This document shows, piece after piece, positions 35,806-48,138 of a stretch of 64,000 bases of DNA. Position 1 is the first letter of the stretch, and each line of letters opens with the position of its first letter. Source of the DNA: Peromyscus leucopus (taxonomy: Eukaryota; Chordata; Mammalia; Rodentia; Cricetidae); contig NC_051071.1 in the NCBI RefSeq assembly GCF_004664715.2, positions 33,090,337 through 33,154,336 on the forward strand, given 5' to 3'. The translations under genes and the position numbers were made by a program. The notes under the pieces are model-generated. The model had not been told where the DNA came from and searched no databases. It saw only the letters and a list, made by a program, of their open reading frames with translations.

Positions 35806-37149
35806 AAATGAATCCTTTGAATCACATCAAATTTCCTAAAAATAAATGTGCATAATTAGCATCTGGATTAAGCCCCTATAATGAAACTGCATGTCCTAGA
35901 AAGAGATGTATTTCATCAGAGTACTGAAATATTCATTACAGGAATAGGCAAATAATACTGCCTGCCCTGGAGCAGAATGACATGGGTGGTCCAAGTAATT
36001 GATGCTCTCAGAGCCAAGGAGTTGTGTTCAGGTCTTTCTAGTGATTGCCTTGTTTTCCTGGAAAGAAACAAAACCCACTGAACTCCTGGGGAACAGAGGG
36101 TACATTCCAGAAAAAGAATGCAGCCAAGAGGAAAACCTCAGTGTCTTAACTAGAATGAAAATAGCACTTTGTGGGGCTTCATGGATTCCTCAGAAGAGGA
36201 AGATTGGTCTAACCCAAGTCTGAAATATTCTATACCACAGCATCAGAGCATCTCACTGTGTTCATTTGTGTGTTATAACCTGACCTGGGAAAGAAAGATA
36301 TTGACTAAATATATCAAAAAGGCTGCTACAAGATGCTTTTTAAAAATTCAATGGCTGAAGACATTAAGCCCAGTTTCTGAATGTTGGAAAAGTTTTATTT
36401 AATTATCATATTTTGTTTCTCTTGTGTATATGATGTAGTATGTTTTATATGACTCAGCTAAAAGCATTAACACTTGAGAGGGGAGGGGCCTCGTTCTGCA
36501 GTACTCAGACTTTGCAACCATAGAAGGGAATGGGGGTGTGTTCATCTTATCTGCCTGGTTATGAAAATGTCCGATATCTTCTAAATGAGGTAAGTCATGG
36601 GCAGATTAGAGCTTAATCTCAATGGCCATTTCCTTCCATAAGCGAAACTCTTTCCAGCACAGACTTCAGCATTCTCATGAAGCACTTCTCCGAAAGATTC
36701 CTTTCCACTCTGTTTCAGTGTTAGGAAGAGAAAAGCCCCAGTCCTTGCCCTATTAAAAATGCCTCTTGTCAAAACCAAGATGCCATGGAGTCAATGGTAT
36801 TCTATGGCTTGTCTTTGCATTGAATAACCATATCCTATGCCTTTGGTTTCATCCACCATCATGGGCACCGAGAAAGACTGAAATACACTAGTGTGGTGGA
36901 TGACACTAATATGAAACATTGAATTATTATTCTTGAAGAAAAATTGCACAAGCTTCACATTTCCAGTTTTACAGTTTGATTTTTGGTAATTAACCCTGAT
37001 AATCCAACACCTTTCAACTAGAAAGGGCTGTCAGATATCTGTGCTTTGTTCTAAAAGAGATAGCTGCTATCATTAATATCACAAAATAGATTCATGCAGA
37101 ATTTTAGTCCATATTAAATGAGTAAGTTCTCATTAAAGCAAAATTCTGT

Positions 37150-37243
37150 GGGGCTGAAGCACAGCTCACTGGCAAAGCATGCGTTTAGCATATGCAAGGC
37201 CCTGAGTGTGAGCCTCAGCACACCAAAAATAACTAAACAATAA
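37150..37243 (+). mobile_element. ID-type SINE, sense
   Basis: 'ggggctgaagcacagctcac', 'tggcaaagcatgcg', 'gcaaggccctgagtgtgagc' and an A-rich tail follow the ID/BC1 layout. Located 640 bp from the exon at 37880. Confidence 0.7.
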
Positions 37244-37879
37244 GCTGCCATTTACTAGATCCTGTGACTATTTGGTTATTACTATGTTTTTCCCACTTGG
37301 AAGGGGACATACAGTGATCTTGAGCTAATACTACCCAGTGGTTCTCAGTGAGGGGGATGATCCATATGCTGATATTCCAGCCATGACAGATTACTGGTGC
37401 AAAATAGGATGATGCTGAGTCAATGCTGCTTCTGTTTTACATTTCGTATCCTTCACAGGCTCTGAACTTGGCCTCAAACATTCTGTTGTCTGGCCCTCCC
37501 CCTCTTCTTTGACTCTTAGTTTTATAACCCGTTTCCATTTCTGCTGTGGCCATTGCTGAGTTGCTTGGGTGACACACTTCGCAATCCTAGAGTCTCTGAG
37601 ACCATGATGAAGCAACCTAGCCCTGTACATGCCTTTTGTTTGCAGATGACTTCCAGATAATAGTTAAAGTGTAATTAGTGAAATGTCCCCTTTGTTTGTT
37701 CACATTTGAAATTTCTTAACGCTTTCAAAATAACCAAGCACAGATACTGTGTGTGTATTCCTTCAGCTATCAAAGGCTTATTTGCATAAGAAACAAAAAC
37801 TCCGTGTTAGCTGCTAAAGAAAAGAAGCAGCTGAACTCTTTTCCTTTTTGGTATGGTTGTACTGGAGCCCGGCCCCTAC

Positions 37880-38052
37880 CTTGGTGAACATGGGCTTCCC
37901 ATGCTGCGTGACCATGGCACACTGGTCGCAGTCTACCGTGATGGATGAGTTGTGGTAAGACTCCTTTGAGTGTTTGAGGATGTAATACAGGTCGGTCACC
38001 CCTCCTTCAAACACGGTGCTAAAATAACGAGGGATGAGGGTCCTGCCGATAG
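37880..38052 (-). CDS. Ldb2: Ldb2 internal coding exon (probably exon 3), dimerisation domain
   Basis: This is an internal coding exon of LIM domain-binding protein 2, a nuclear adaptor that dimerises and bridges LIM-homeodomain and LMO proteins in transcription complexes. Read on the minus strand, the exon starts with two bases completing a split codon and then encodes 57 residues, from IGRTLIPRYF through FEGGVTDLYYILKHS to QHGKPMFTK. It is bounded by an acceptor ending ...tctcttgcag and a donor GTAGGG, with the 3' boundary in phase 0. By recall of the family it covers about residues 80-136, inside the conserved N-terminal self-association domain. The residues STVFEGGVTDLYYILKHSKE match LDB2. 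LDB1 is remembered as having RSIFEGGATELYYVLKHPKE at this position. The long flanking introns also fit Ldb2, since Ldb1 is compact. The previous exon must end with one base of a Thr codon; it is not in the window. Confidence 0.96.
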
Positions 38053-41000
38053 CTGCAAGAGAAACACAGAAGAGCAAGCTGTGAACACACATATCCAACC
38101 AATACCATGAACCCCCACCCACACTGTGGCCAGCTGGATCCAGTCATCTTTCAAAACTGTGCCAGGAGCCATTTCTCTTTCTAAACAGCCATGACCCATC
38201 TGGGTTGCAAGTAATAAACTATAATCCCTGACTATTTGGGAAAAATGGGACCACCATCTTCCTGAGGTTTATGTCCATTGAAAACCATAAAATAAGAGTT
38301 AATAGTTGGAAAATAATGGGGACAATGCACTTATACTCGGGGCCTCATATACACTTTTGAGTGGACATATTTTATGAAAAACAAAAGCCAGACAACCTGC
38401 CTGGCTTGTCCAATGTGCTATTTACATCTTAATTACCCAGCTATGTGGTTTGTTTTTATAAGCAGCAAGAGCATAAATTTTAATATCATGTTGCCTTTTA
38501 GTTTGTGAAATATATTGGTATTTTCTCTTCGGATTTTCAGAAAACACAAAAGAAAACAGGAAATAACTAATTAAGACCCAAAAAGGTAACTGTGAAAAAA
38601 AAAATTGGTATGAAGGATTCAAAGTCCCAGGACTTGTAAATAGTCTTGAGATTCGCATATGCAAACATCAACAAACTTGCCTTTTCCAATAGTGTGTCTC
38701 AAGCTGATCTGAAAAATGGGGAATCTCTGATAAGTAACCTCATTCCAACCAGGCATCATAACCACATGGATTCTGATTTTTAACTGCTTTTGTGCTACAT
38801 AAAATATATCACTGCACTAAAGGGCCCAGTATTAGAGAACCTGATACTTCTGCTTGCTCTAAATTGTTCTCCTCCATTCCATTAGAGTTTGAGCAATTTG
38901 AGTAGCTGGGTCTTTCTGATATATGATGCTTCCCAACTCAAGACCAGCAGTCACTTCAGTAGTGATTTTAAATCCTCTTACAGTGGAAACCCCAACTCAT
39001 AATATCAGGAATTTTGCTTATGTGCAGATGTTAAAGGCAAAGTCCTAAAATCAATCTCAAGCAATCCAAAGTTTGTTTGTTTTTTTAAAATAAATCTCTC
39101 ACATCTACTATATAATACCTCTCAAAGACAAAAATAATATTTAGAATAAACTACCAATGAAAGCTTTAGCTAGGAAAGATCACATATTATTTCCTGACAG
39201 TTTAGAATATTTAATTTCATTTTAAAAGCATCACTGTTAATCCAGTCCATATGGATCTATACCTCTTTTGTACACGAACTTGGAAGAAATAAGTATAAAG
39301 AGAATTATCTGCCCAGCTGTTTTGTGATATGATCCTTAAAGAACTTGCATCCAGATGACAAATCTTTGAATAATTTATTCCATTGTTATTGCTTCCTATT
39401 TGCAGCAGGTAAGATCAATCAACAAGCATGTGATAAGCGAGTGGTCCAGGATCTTGGTGATGCTATCCCAAATAATCCTTAGATATACATTTCCTAAATA
39501 CTGACTAATCCCGAATATTGCATGTTCCTTCTCTGAATTTCAAATTCAAATGAGACTCATTTGAGCCCAGCACATCCCCCAGCAAATGCATAGCTAATAT
39601 TAGAAAGAAAACTTTACGGAGCTGGAGACCTCATTGTACTTCACCAGACAGATAAAATTAATTGAATATACTTCAAATGTTCTAACTTAAAGCTAATTAC
39701 CATAAATCAGCTCAAGTATTTTGACAATTTGGAATCTGTACTATTAAGAATAAATACACACCATAAAAGTGAAGCTGAAGGGTGAAATATTTCACTATAA
39801 CATCCAGGGAATTGTCACATTAAAAAAGATTACAGCAAATAATGGCCAGTGGACTCATCACATTGTAGTTTATTCTCTATAAATCATATACACTTTAATT
39901 GCTCTATGACATACTTTGCTATATGTTAACACAGTTTTATTCACAGTCTAAGAAAAAATGAATGAGAAAAAAATTGCAATTCCTTAACTTTAACCTTAAA
40001 TTTGTAATGACTTCCTCAATCCCAGATAACGCCCAAGCCATATGGAAACGTACTTAGAATGAACCATGGCTCTGTGCATTGAACAGTTTCTAATACCTTA
40101 GGAAAAAACTGGAGAGTGGCATGTGCTGCCAGGCCTACTTCCTTCATGAGACTGCCTTATTCTGTTTCCCAGGTCTGATTGGGAATTATGCACATAGCCC
40201 CCTTTATTCAGAGTGGGGGCTGCCACTCAGGTGACCCAGGTGAACCATGGCAATGCTGTCTGTGCCTGTTATACTTTGACTTCCCTCGTTTGGTTCCTCT
40301 GGTCCTTGTGATCTGCCTCAGTTAATAGAATGTGGCACAGCTACCAAGGGTCAGTTTAAGTGACACCTTAGGAAGAACTACGAAGTTCTACCTTAGTCTT
40401 CGGGACTCTGCCCAGCTATGCTAAGATCATTCTACCATGAGAAACCCAGCCAGCAAATGTGGAGCGGTCACCTGAAGAAGAGAGTCCTCCATCCACCACC
40501 CAGCACTAGTTTTCAGGAGTGAGACCATCTCAGAACTACTTAAAGATGTTGTCATAGGGAGCAGAAATGAGACGCTCCCAACAAGCTACTTCCTTGCAGA
40601 ATGATTAATGAAAAGAAATAGTTGCATTTCAGAATCTTTCCTGCAACAAACAGGTAGTTTTCCCACTAAGAACTTGTAAATCATGGGATATGGAAGTCTG
40701 CACACAAAGAGAAAGCAAGGCCGCATATTGTCAGTGGACTGATTTGAGTCCTTATCTAGGCTGGAAGTCCATTTATGGACCACATGCCCTCCTGGTTCTC
40801 TCCCTCTTCCTCTTCTTTCTTGTTCTTCTTCCTTCTCCATTATTTTTCTTCCTTTCCTTTTGGTCTCAAGATAGTTACGTTAAACTTCAGTTGTTTGCAA
40901 AAAGAGAAAGCGTCATTAATGTGTCCTGTTCCAACATGGAAATAGTAGCTGACACGGATGAAAAGAAGTGACAGAGGGGACCAAAGACAAGAGTTAATGG

Positions 41001-41060
41001 AGTCTCTATTTGCACACACGCTGTGCAGAGCTGCAGGAGATGAAAGGGGATGTCAGAAAC

Positions 41061-41260
41061 TGTATTAGTTTCCCACTGCTGCTGTAACAAATCACCACAA
41101 ACACAGTGGCTTAAAACCTCACAAACATATTATCATCTCAGAGAGCCAACGGTCAAACACAGGTCTGGCTCAGCTAATGAAACGGTGTCAGCAGCTGTGA
41201 CTTCCCTTCTGGAGGCTCTGGGGAAGTTGTTTTCTTGTTTTGTTCTTCTCAGCAACTACA
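41061..41260 (-). mobile_element. MLT1-like MaLR LTR, antisense (old)
   Basis: Starts 'tgtattagtttcccactgct', continues 'gctgtaacaaatcaccacaa', 'agtggcttaaaacc' and 'cttctggaggctctgggg', which is the reversed 3' end of an ancestral-mammal MaLR LTR. Confidence 0.65.
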
Positions 41261-41654
41261 GGCCGCCTATATTCTTTATGTTTTTTTTTTTTTTTCTCAT
41301 CTGTAAACCCAGCAGCAGCAGGTGGGGCTTTTGTAAGGTTTCTTTTTTTTTCCCCCTGGTCTCTATATCCCATGTTTGGTCTCTAACCATTTACACTGGA
41401 CCCACATAAACAATCCATGATAATCTCCCCATCCCAAAGTCCTTACTGATCAGACAGGAAGGATGCTTTGGCCATATGAAGGGGCATTCATGGGTACAAC
41501 AAATTTAGGATATAGATATCTCTGGAGGGTCATTATCCTGCTTATCATAGAGATAATGCTTGAAAAGGGCAGATATTCCATAAAGGAGACAATGATAATA
41601 ACACACGTATGTGCGCAGGCACGCACGCACACTGCAATATATAAATTGTGTGTG

Positions 41655-41785
41655 TAGTTAGATGTGGTAGCTCACATTTATAATCCCCACCTTCAGGAAA
41701 GTGAAAAAGGAGATGTGCCATAAGTTGAGGCCAGGCTAGACTACAGAGTGATGCTCTTTCTTCAATAAATGAATAAACAAATTGA
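41655..41785 (+). mobile_element. Old B1/B4-type SINE, sense
   Basis: 'gatgtggtagctcacattta', 'taatccccaccttcagg' and 'gaggccaggctagactacag' recall a diverged B1 body with an A/T-rich tail. Confidence 0.55.
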
Positions 41786-42844
41786 TTCAGTTCACCAGAG
41801 CAAAATCCACGCGTTCACCATCAACCCACTGCATAGCCATGCATTTGCTTTGTGAGCATTCTCTGAGCTTGGAGCAGGTAGGTGTAGAGCTCCATGGTGG
41901 TGCTAGAAGCATGAACACAGACCTTCATCCCATTTCTCAGATTCATTTCTATCAGGAGAGTTAACAAATATCTAAGTGTTCATAACGCAGTGCTATAATT
42001 CATAATGCTTCAAGTTGGATTTGTGATTTTGAACTGTTCACCAATATTTTCTGAATCCCAAGTCCAGTGCACAATTTTACACTGTGGAAGCACCAAAGTT
42101 AGCACTTTCTATTAATGTGTAAAACCATGCAACCATATAGTACAATCTAATGAACTACTTTGAAGATCTGGGAACATTTCAGAGATTCGGTCATCTCTTA
42201 ACTCATCAGCCATGTCAGTTCTGACTTAGGTTCACAAGCATATGCTAAACTTACCCTTTAAACCTATGTTTTAATTCCCGTAATTGAAATAGTTTTAACA
42301 TCAATATGCATAAATCTATGCCATATTCCTACGAAAATGCTTTAAATATTCTTTGAGTGAGACAAAGATTATAGCAGATAATAAAAAGCATTCTATTTTC
42401 CTAACATATTTAGATCAAAGACCCTCAAGTTAGAAAGCATCAATGGGTTGAGAGTCATGAACACAGGAAGATTTTCTGTTATGTTAGGTAATTGAAATAT
42501 ACTATATATTATTTATGTATATGTTCATGAAAGAGAAAAGGAAATCGCATATTAAATTATTCATGGACTGAAATGTTTACAAAGAAAGTTCAAATACTCT
42601 ACTTTGTAGGTAAATATACTTAGTCTGGGAATAGCTAAAAATTTATTCATAGCTGTTTTGGATGTTGAGACCTGGACTCAAGTTCTTTGTAAAGTTTCTA
42701 TTGTTTTTCCTTCCTGTTCCCACTTATACCCAACTGCTAGAAGTTCTCCATGAGGAAGTTGGTAGGTGCATGTGGAGCAGAACCCAGCTTCTATTCATAT
42801 AGAGTTTCTTGGAGATAGCAGCAGACACATTTAGAATCCAAATG

Positions 42845-43120
42845 GTGTGGCTTTGGGAAGTAATCCAGCTAGTAAAGGACTTGAAGTACCAGCATGAGGA
42901 CCTGAATATGATCTCTAGAACCCACGTGAAAGTCCTGGGGTGCACTGGGAGACAGAGACAGGAGGGCTCCTGGAGGGCTTGCTGGGCAGCCAGCCTACGT
43001 GGGTGACTCCCCAGACACACTCAGGTAAATGCTAGTCCTGAGGATCAACACCCAGGGTTGACCACTGGCCTTCCTGAGCATGAGCCCACAGAGGCACATG
43101 CACCTCCTCTCAAACAAAAT
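42845..43120 (+). mobile_element. Composite tRNA/B1-type SINE (B4-like), sense
   Basis: Begins with a tRNA-like head ('agtaaaggacttgaagtacc', 'gaggacctgaatatg'), then a B1-like middle ('cactgggagacagagacagg') and a closing segment 'caacacccagggttgacc', in the layout also seen at 59640-59910 in reverse. Confidence 0.55.
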
Positions 43121-43243
43121 AAAACTAGTGGGGAACTCAATGAGAAAATAAAACCCATTAAGGCATTCTTTTCCAAACAGAAACCCCACCTTATAGGACA
43201 TTCTATCCCTAATATTGATTATGAAAAACTTTTCTCAACTCTT

Positions 43244-43444
43244 TTTTTAAGTACTTTTTACAAAAAGATTTATTTATTTAATGTGCACTTTTTTTTGCCT
43301 GCATATACTCTGTGTGAGGGTGTCAGATCCCCTGGAACTGTAGTTACAGACAGTTGTGAACAGCCCTGTGGGTGCTGGGAATTGAACCCAGGTCCTCTGG
43401 AAGGGCAGCCATAGCTCTTAACCTCTGAGCCATCTCTCCAGGCC
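43244..43444 (-). mobile_element. B2 SINE, antisense, with 15-bp target-site duplication
   Basis: A/T-rich tail first, then 'gtgtcagatcccctggaact', 'gggtgctgggaattgaaccc' and 'aacctctgagccatctctcc'. It is flanked by perfect copies of 'cttttctcaactctt' at 43229-43243 and 43445-43459, so it is an intact and fairly recent insertion. Confidence 0.93.
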
Positions 43445-43475
43445 CTTTTCTCAACTCTTAATGATGTTTATAGGT

Positions 43476-43581
43476 AATTGACATGATAAGATCATACACA
43501 GAAATAACCACAGGGGAAAATATTCACAAATTGACATGATAAGATCATACACAGAAATAACCACAGGGGAAAATATTCACA
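43476..43581. repeat. 53-bp perfect tandem duplication
   Basis: Two identical adjacent copies (43476-43528 and 43529-43581), each beginning 'aattgacatgataagatc' and ending 'aaaatattcaca'. No mismatch between the copies. Confidence 0.98.
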
Positions 43582-45589
43582 TTGGTAATCAAAGTACAAA
43601 ATTAAAATATTAAATAAAATCCTTGTGAGGTTGTAATGAAATAGCATATGCAAATACTTTTAGAAAAGTGGGTGTTGAGAATTGCTCCTTATCTTGAATT
43701 CCTCAACTCATTTAAGTTTGCTAGGTGTGACTCAGCCTTGCTAGGTTCCCTCTTCAAACTACAATTCTGAAAGTCCACATGTTATTTGTTTTGGAGTTCT
43801 TTGAGTCCATCAAGAAACTATTGTATGATGTAAGATCTCTTGATTTGGGGGTCCATTAGTTACTAAGTTGCATACTGTTACTTTCTGTGTTTCAAAGGCA
43901 ACTCAATTATGAAAACTGAAAGAGATTGAAATCTGATGAAAGTGGGGAATGAGAGGAAGATTTGGGGCTAACAGTGTTCCAGGGTGACTTAACACTTAGA
44001 GGCTAGTTATCAATGATTTTCCAACATCTAAGAGAGAATTACACAACTACACATCAATGTTTCCTGATAGACAACATTAATTATATTAAAGTCATTGATT
44101 ATCTAATGATATTTACAGTTTTTCTAAACACGTTAATGAGTAAATTGGTTATCTGTACCCTGGTTGCTTGGACCACTCTGTGACGTCTGCTGTGTTTCAC
44201 GAACGCACGTGGAAATTCTCCTGCAGTACAGTGGTAACATTAGGTAATAAGTGGAGATTCATTAAATTTTAGACTCATTTGTATTCATAAATCTGTGACT
44301 GTATTATGCTAACATGTAAATGAAAGTGCTTCTAGGAGTGATAAAAACAAAACTTATGATTTCACACAGAGAAAGTAACCATTATAAATAGTCAAAACAA
44401 TGCAAATAAAACACAAGACTTTGACTGAGGTGGTATGATTTGAGCCAGATTCCCTTGTTCTTGAGAGAGGGGAAGCAAGTCAAGCTAACTTGTGGCTGCA
44501 GACTGTTGTAGTTTTCGTTCTAAGATGGCTTTGATTTATTTTCTCTATCAAGGCAATTTGATTTAAATATCTTCTCTCTAATGATATCTCTTGCTTCTTC
44601 AAAGACTCATTCATTTTATCCACACGTATTAAATACATGCTATGGGTGAGACATTGTTCTGAAAGTATTCAGGCAGAGGATTTAGGGTGTTAGCAAGTAG
44701 TGTAGGCTGGGTAGCCAGGAGCATGACTGTGAGGAGGTGGAGCTGAGTTTTAATTGAAAAGGTCACATGAAGATCTGTGATTGGAGAGGGCAAGGTCTAG
44801 GGCTCAGCAGTAACTCTGGACCTAGGACAGGCATGAGTTTGGATCAAATGTGCTTGATGGATTATGATGTCACCAAGAAAACCACAATGTGGTAGGTGCA
44901 CTATTCAAGAGAACAAGCTGATAGGTGAAGTCAGAGACAGAATCAGGAAAAGGCTGAGCAAGGGAATCACCCTTTGTTCTACAACATGACACTAAAAGGT
45001 TTTCGCCAATGACATCTTGTGATGAACCAACTCTGTTCTTCCTGCATATAGTAGCCACTGGCCAACACAGTCCCCAAATTCCATACAGATTTTTTTTTTT
45101 AATATGCTGAGAAGTATGATTAGGTATTTTTTTTTCTGCCACTGAATCCATTAATTAAAGACAAGGAGATGATTGTCATGGCTTCATCTGGCATGAGTTC
45201 CTCTGCTGTGCAGAGCTCACTCACTATTGACCACAGTGCTATTTCTTAGATATTGAAACTTTGTCATACTTTATATCTCATAAATTTATTTCTGCATTCT
45301 TTACATTTTTACGTCAAATTTTTTATAACAATACATTTGAAAAAAATTAACCTTAAGAGTCTTTTGTTAAGTTCAAAGAAATAAGAGGGACATTGGTTCA
45401 ATTTAATTTAGGAAGAAAGGCATCTTTTAAATCTTCCCATACAGGATTATGAGACCCATGCCCATTAATTTAACTATTTTTGTCTTAAAAGATTTCTATA
45501 GATCTCTACAGAGTGTTATGGGTAGGAATACCTTTGTTTCTTAGATACATTTAAATATTTTACATATGTTGAATGGTGTTGTGATTTTT

Positions 45590-45798
45590 TTATTTATGTA
45601 TTTATTTATTTATTTATATTATTTATTTAGCTGTTACATATACAGTGTTCTGTCTGCATGTAGGCCTGCAGGCCAGAAGAGGGCACCAGATCTCATTATA
45701 GATGGTTGTGAGCCACCATGTGGTTGCTGGGAATTGAACTCAGGACCTCTGGTAGAACAGCCAGTGCTCTTAACCTCTGAGCCATCTCTCCAGCCCCA
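45590..45798 (-). mobile_element. B2 SINE, antisense, with 15-bp target-site duplication
   Basis: A/T-rich tail (TTTA units), then 'ggccagaagagggcaccaga', 'gccaccatgtggttgctggg' and 'aacctctgagccatctctcc'. Flanked by perfect 'ggtgttgtgattttt' at 45575-45589 and 45799-45813. Close to the canonical B2 body. Confidence 0.95.
45673..45687. promoter_or_regulatory. B2-borne CTCF-like motif
   Basis: 'ccagaagagggcacc' fits the CTCF core at all but one central position. Rodent B2 SINEs are known to have spread CTCF sites. Occupancy here is unknown. Confidence 0.35.
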
Positions 45799-46859
45799 GG
45801 TGTTGTGATTTTTAAACCATATTTCTAACCAAAGCCTATATCTGAATTCTTCTATTAATATAGTTTTTAGACTAAGTGTTGAGTTTTTGTCTTCAGTCCA
45901 AAACTCTATTAATATAGAAGCACTCAATTAAATATATGTTTTGATTAGAAATATGGTTAAAAAATCACAGCGCCAATCAACATATGTAAAACATCAAAAA
46001 TATTGAGAAATTTGCTCCATTTCTCCTTTCCAATTTCTTGGTGCCTTTCTTGTCTTACTGCAGCAGCTTTGGGAGAGGCTCCAGGAAGAAGCAGAAATGT
46101 TGAGTGAGTGGACATTCTCCCTAACCCCTTACCATGCTTACGAACTGACTCTAAGATTGGGGGGTTCTACATGTTGTCTTGAGATATTACTGGTTGGGGA
46201 AAGAAAATTTTCTCTAGTCTTGATATTCATTATGTTTTGCTCTTGAATCCTGATATGTATTTAATCTGATCAAACATCTTTTCAATACTACTCAGTTTTT
46301 TTTAGAAAAATTACTAATATATTTTCAAGTGTTGAACAACCTTCATCTACTTAGGAACAAATTTTACTATTTGTTCATATGCATATGAATCCATAGCTGA
46401 AATTGTTATACAAATTAATATAAAAATTTATTTATTCTTCAGCATATGTTAGTGAAAATAGAACTCTACATGAGCCATTGTACTGGGAACTAAATTACAG
46501 TGGCAAGATCAGAAAAGAAATATAGTTAATTCCAGTGGTTCCCAGAAACATTTCCTAAGGTTTCTGGAGTGTTAAACATACCTACAGCTGCTTCCATATT
46601 GAAATGTTTGATGTGTTTCTCTCGTTTGAATAGGAAAGATCTCCACTCAGAGCAGCACTGATTAGTTTCTGATTAATGATTATGAATGGAATTTAACATA
46701 TGTGGAAAATATAATATAAAATACTAACAACTATTTAATAAATATAATTAAGTTATCCATAATTATATTTGACACTCTCATTTCAAAGGTCAGCAATCTG
46801 ATGCCCAGGAAAGTAAAACCATGTAAGTGCTTAGCATATGTAGAATTATTAATATACCA

Positions 46860-47230
46860 TTTTTAATTTTTAATAATAATTTTTATTTTCTGAAATTATA
46901 TCATCTCTCTCCTTTCCTTTCCTCCCTCTAAACTCTCCCAAGCACCTCTTCACTTTCTTTCAAATCTATGACCTCTTTTACTTTAATTTTTGTTATACAC
47001 ACAGAGACACACACACTCCTAAATATCTAAATATAACCTGCTCAGTCCATATAATGTTACTTACAGGTACAGGATCTCAGGGCTGAGCACTTGGTATTAC
47101 ATAGCCAGTTGATATGATTTTCCCTGGGGAAGGTCATTTCTCCCACTCTCAGCATTTACCAGTTGCTTATACTTCTTTTCCTGGGGATGAGATCCTGTGA
47201 TCCTTCTCCCTTGCTGTGATCCCAGGGATT
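46860..47230 (-). mobile_element. L1 3' UTR fragment, antisense
   Basis: T-rich start, a C/T-rich tract 'cctttcctccctctaaactc', then 'aaatataacctgctcagtcc', 'tataatgttacttacaggta' and 'ctcccactctcagcatttac', recognised as the reversed rodent L1 3' UTR. 5'-truncated. Confidence 0.7.
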
Positions 47231-48039
47231 AAATCTGAGGCCTTATGCATGACAGAGAAGCACCCTGCTTCTCACCCAAGTTGTTACATTTTAGTCACGT
47301 AATAACCTAGCAACACCAGAGGCACTTGCTAGGTCTGTTCACTAGACCTGACCAATCTGTAGACATGGAGCTGGACCTTATTTTCTATTGGGGACTGCTT
47401 TGCAGCAGAGTTCAAAGAACATTGCTGTTGTTGTCAATATTTCAACAGAATCAACATCCGGATAGGAGATTTGTCTTTAGACACGGGCAATAAAAATCAG
47501 GCTATGTGTAACTGTGCCCTATCTCCACCCATGACGACTTGATGCTGGACACCCAGCAGGAGGTACCATAGTCTTCCTCTTCCCTCATGGTTTGGATGGA
47601 AGGGCCTTGGCTTGTGCCCCTAGGGCCTCAGAGTGACATGAGGGGAGTTGTTACATCTGAAGAAAATGAATTTGGACTTTGGAATAAAAAAACAAAAAAC
47701 CTTTCTATGGTTTTGTGCTACTGAAATAGGAAGGCTTTTTTGTTTCAAAATCTGATCCTATCACAGTCATGAGTAAGTCTCAAGTGCCCTGGCCACACTA
47801 TATCCACCAATACTGTCAGTAACAATATCCATCAGTACCTTCACCTGCTCTCAGATCATCTTTGATTTTAATATGTCACATAGCCTTCTAGATATTATAT
47901 GTATAGACACATGACATCTAGATAGATGTGTGTATCTATGTATATGGTGGTTAGCTTTAGTTGTCAACATGATATTCCGGGCTAGCTGACTCATTAGCAT
48001 CTGAGCAAATTCTCTGCATCCACATCCCATCTCTACTTT

Positions 48040-48138
48040 GCATCACATCTGGCTTTTTACTTGGGTTCTTGGGATGGAACTCAGGTTGCCTGGCATTCAC
48101 GGAAAATGCTTTTAGCTCCTAAGCCATCTCATAGGTTT
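48040..48138 (-). mobile_element. tRNA-derived SINE fragment, antisense
   Basis: 'gttcttgggatggaactcag' and 'cttttagctcctaagccatc' are a reversed B2/B3/B4-type head. Confidence 0.5.

Larger units (their letters stand above)
30915..37879 (-). other. Ldb2: Ldb2 intron (6,965 bp) between the two larger exons
   Basis: A complete intron on the minus strand, donor GTAGGG at its high-coordinate end and acceptor ...cacccccag at its low end. It contains an unclassified interspersed repeat (about 31440-31900), a T/G/A-rich simple stretch near 33553-33602, a 20-base A run at 34297-34316, an X-box-like motif at 34454-34467, a purine-rich GGGA/GGAA stretch at 35742-35805 and an ID-type SINE at 37150-37243. 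I recognise nothing else in about 31920-33540, 34500-35730, 35810-37140 or 37250-37870. The region 34370-34620 is somewhat less AT-rich and rich in candidate binding motifs, so it could be a regulatory element, but that is only inference. Confidence 0.9.

Noticed and set aside
42724..43020. 98-codon minus-strand frame
   Set aside because: It reads through the B4-like SINE backwards.
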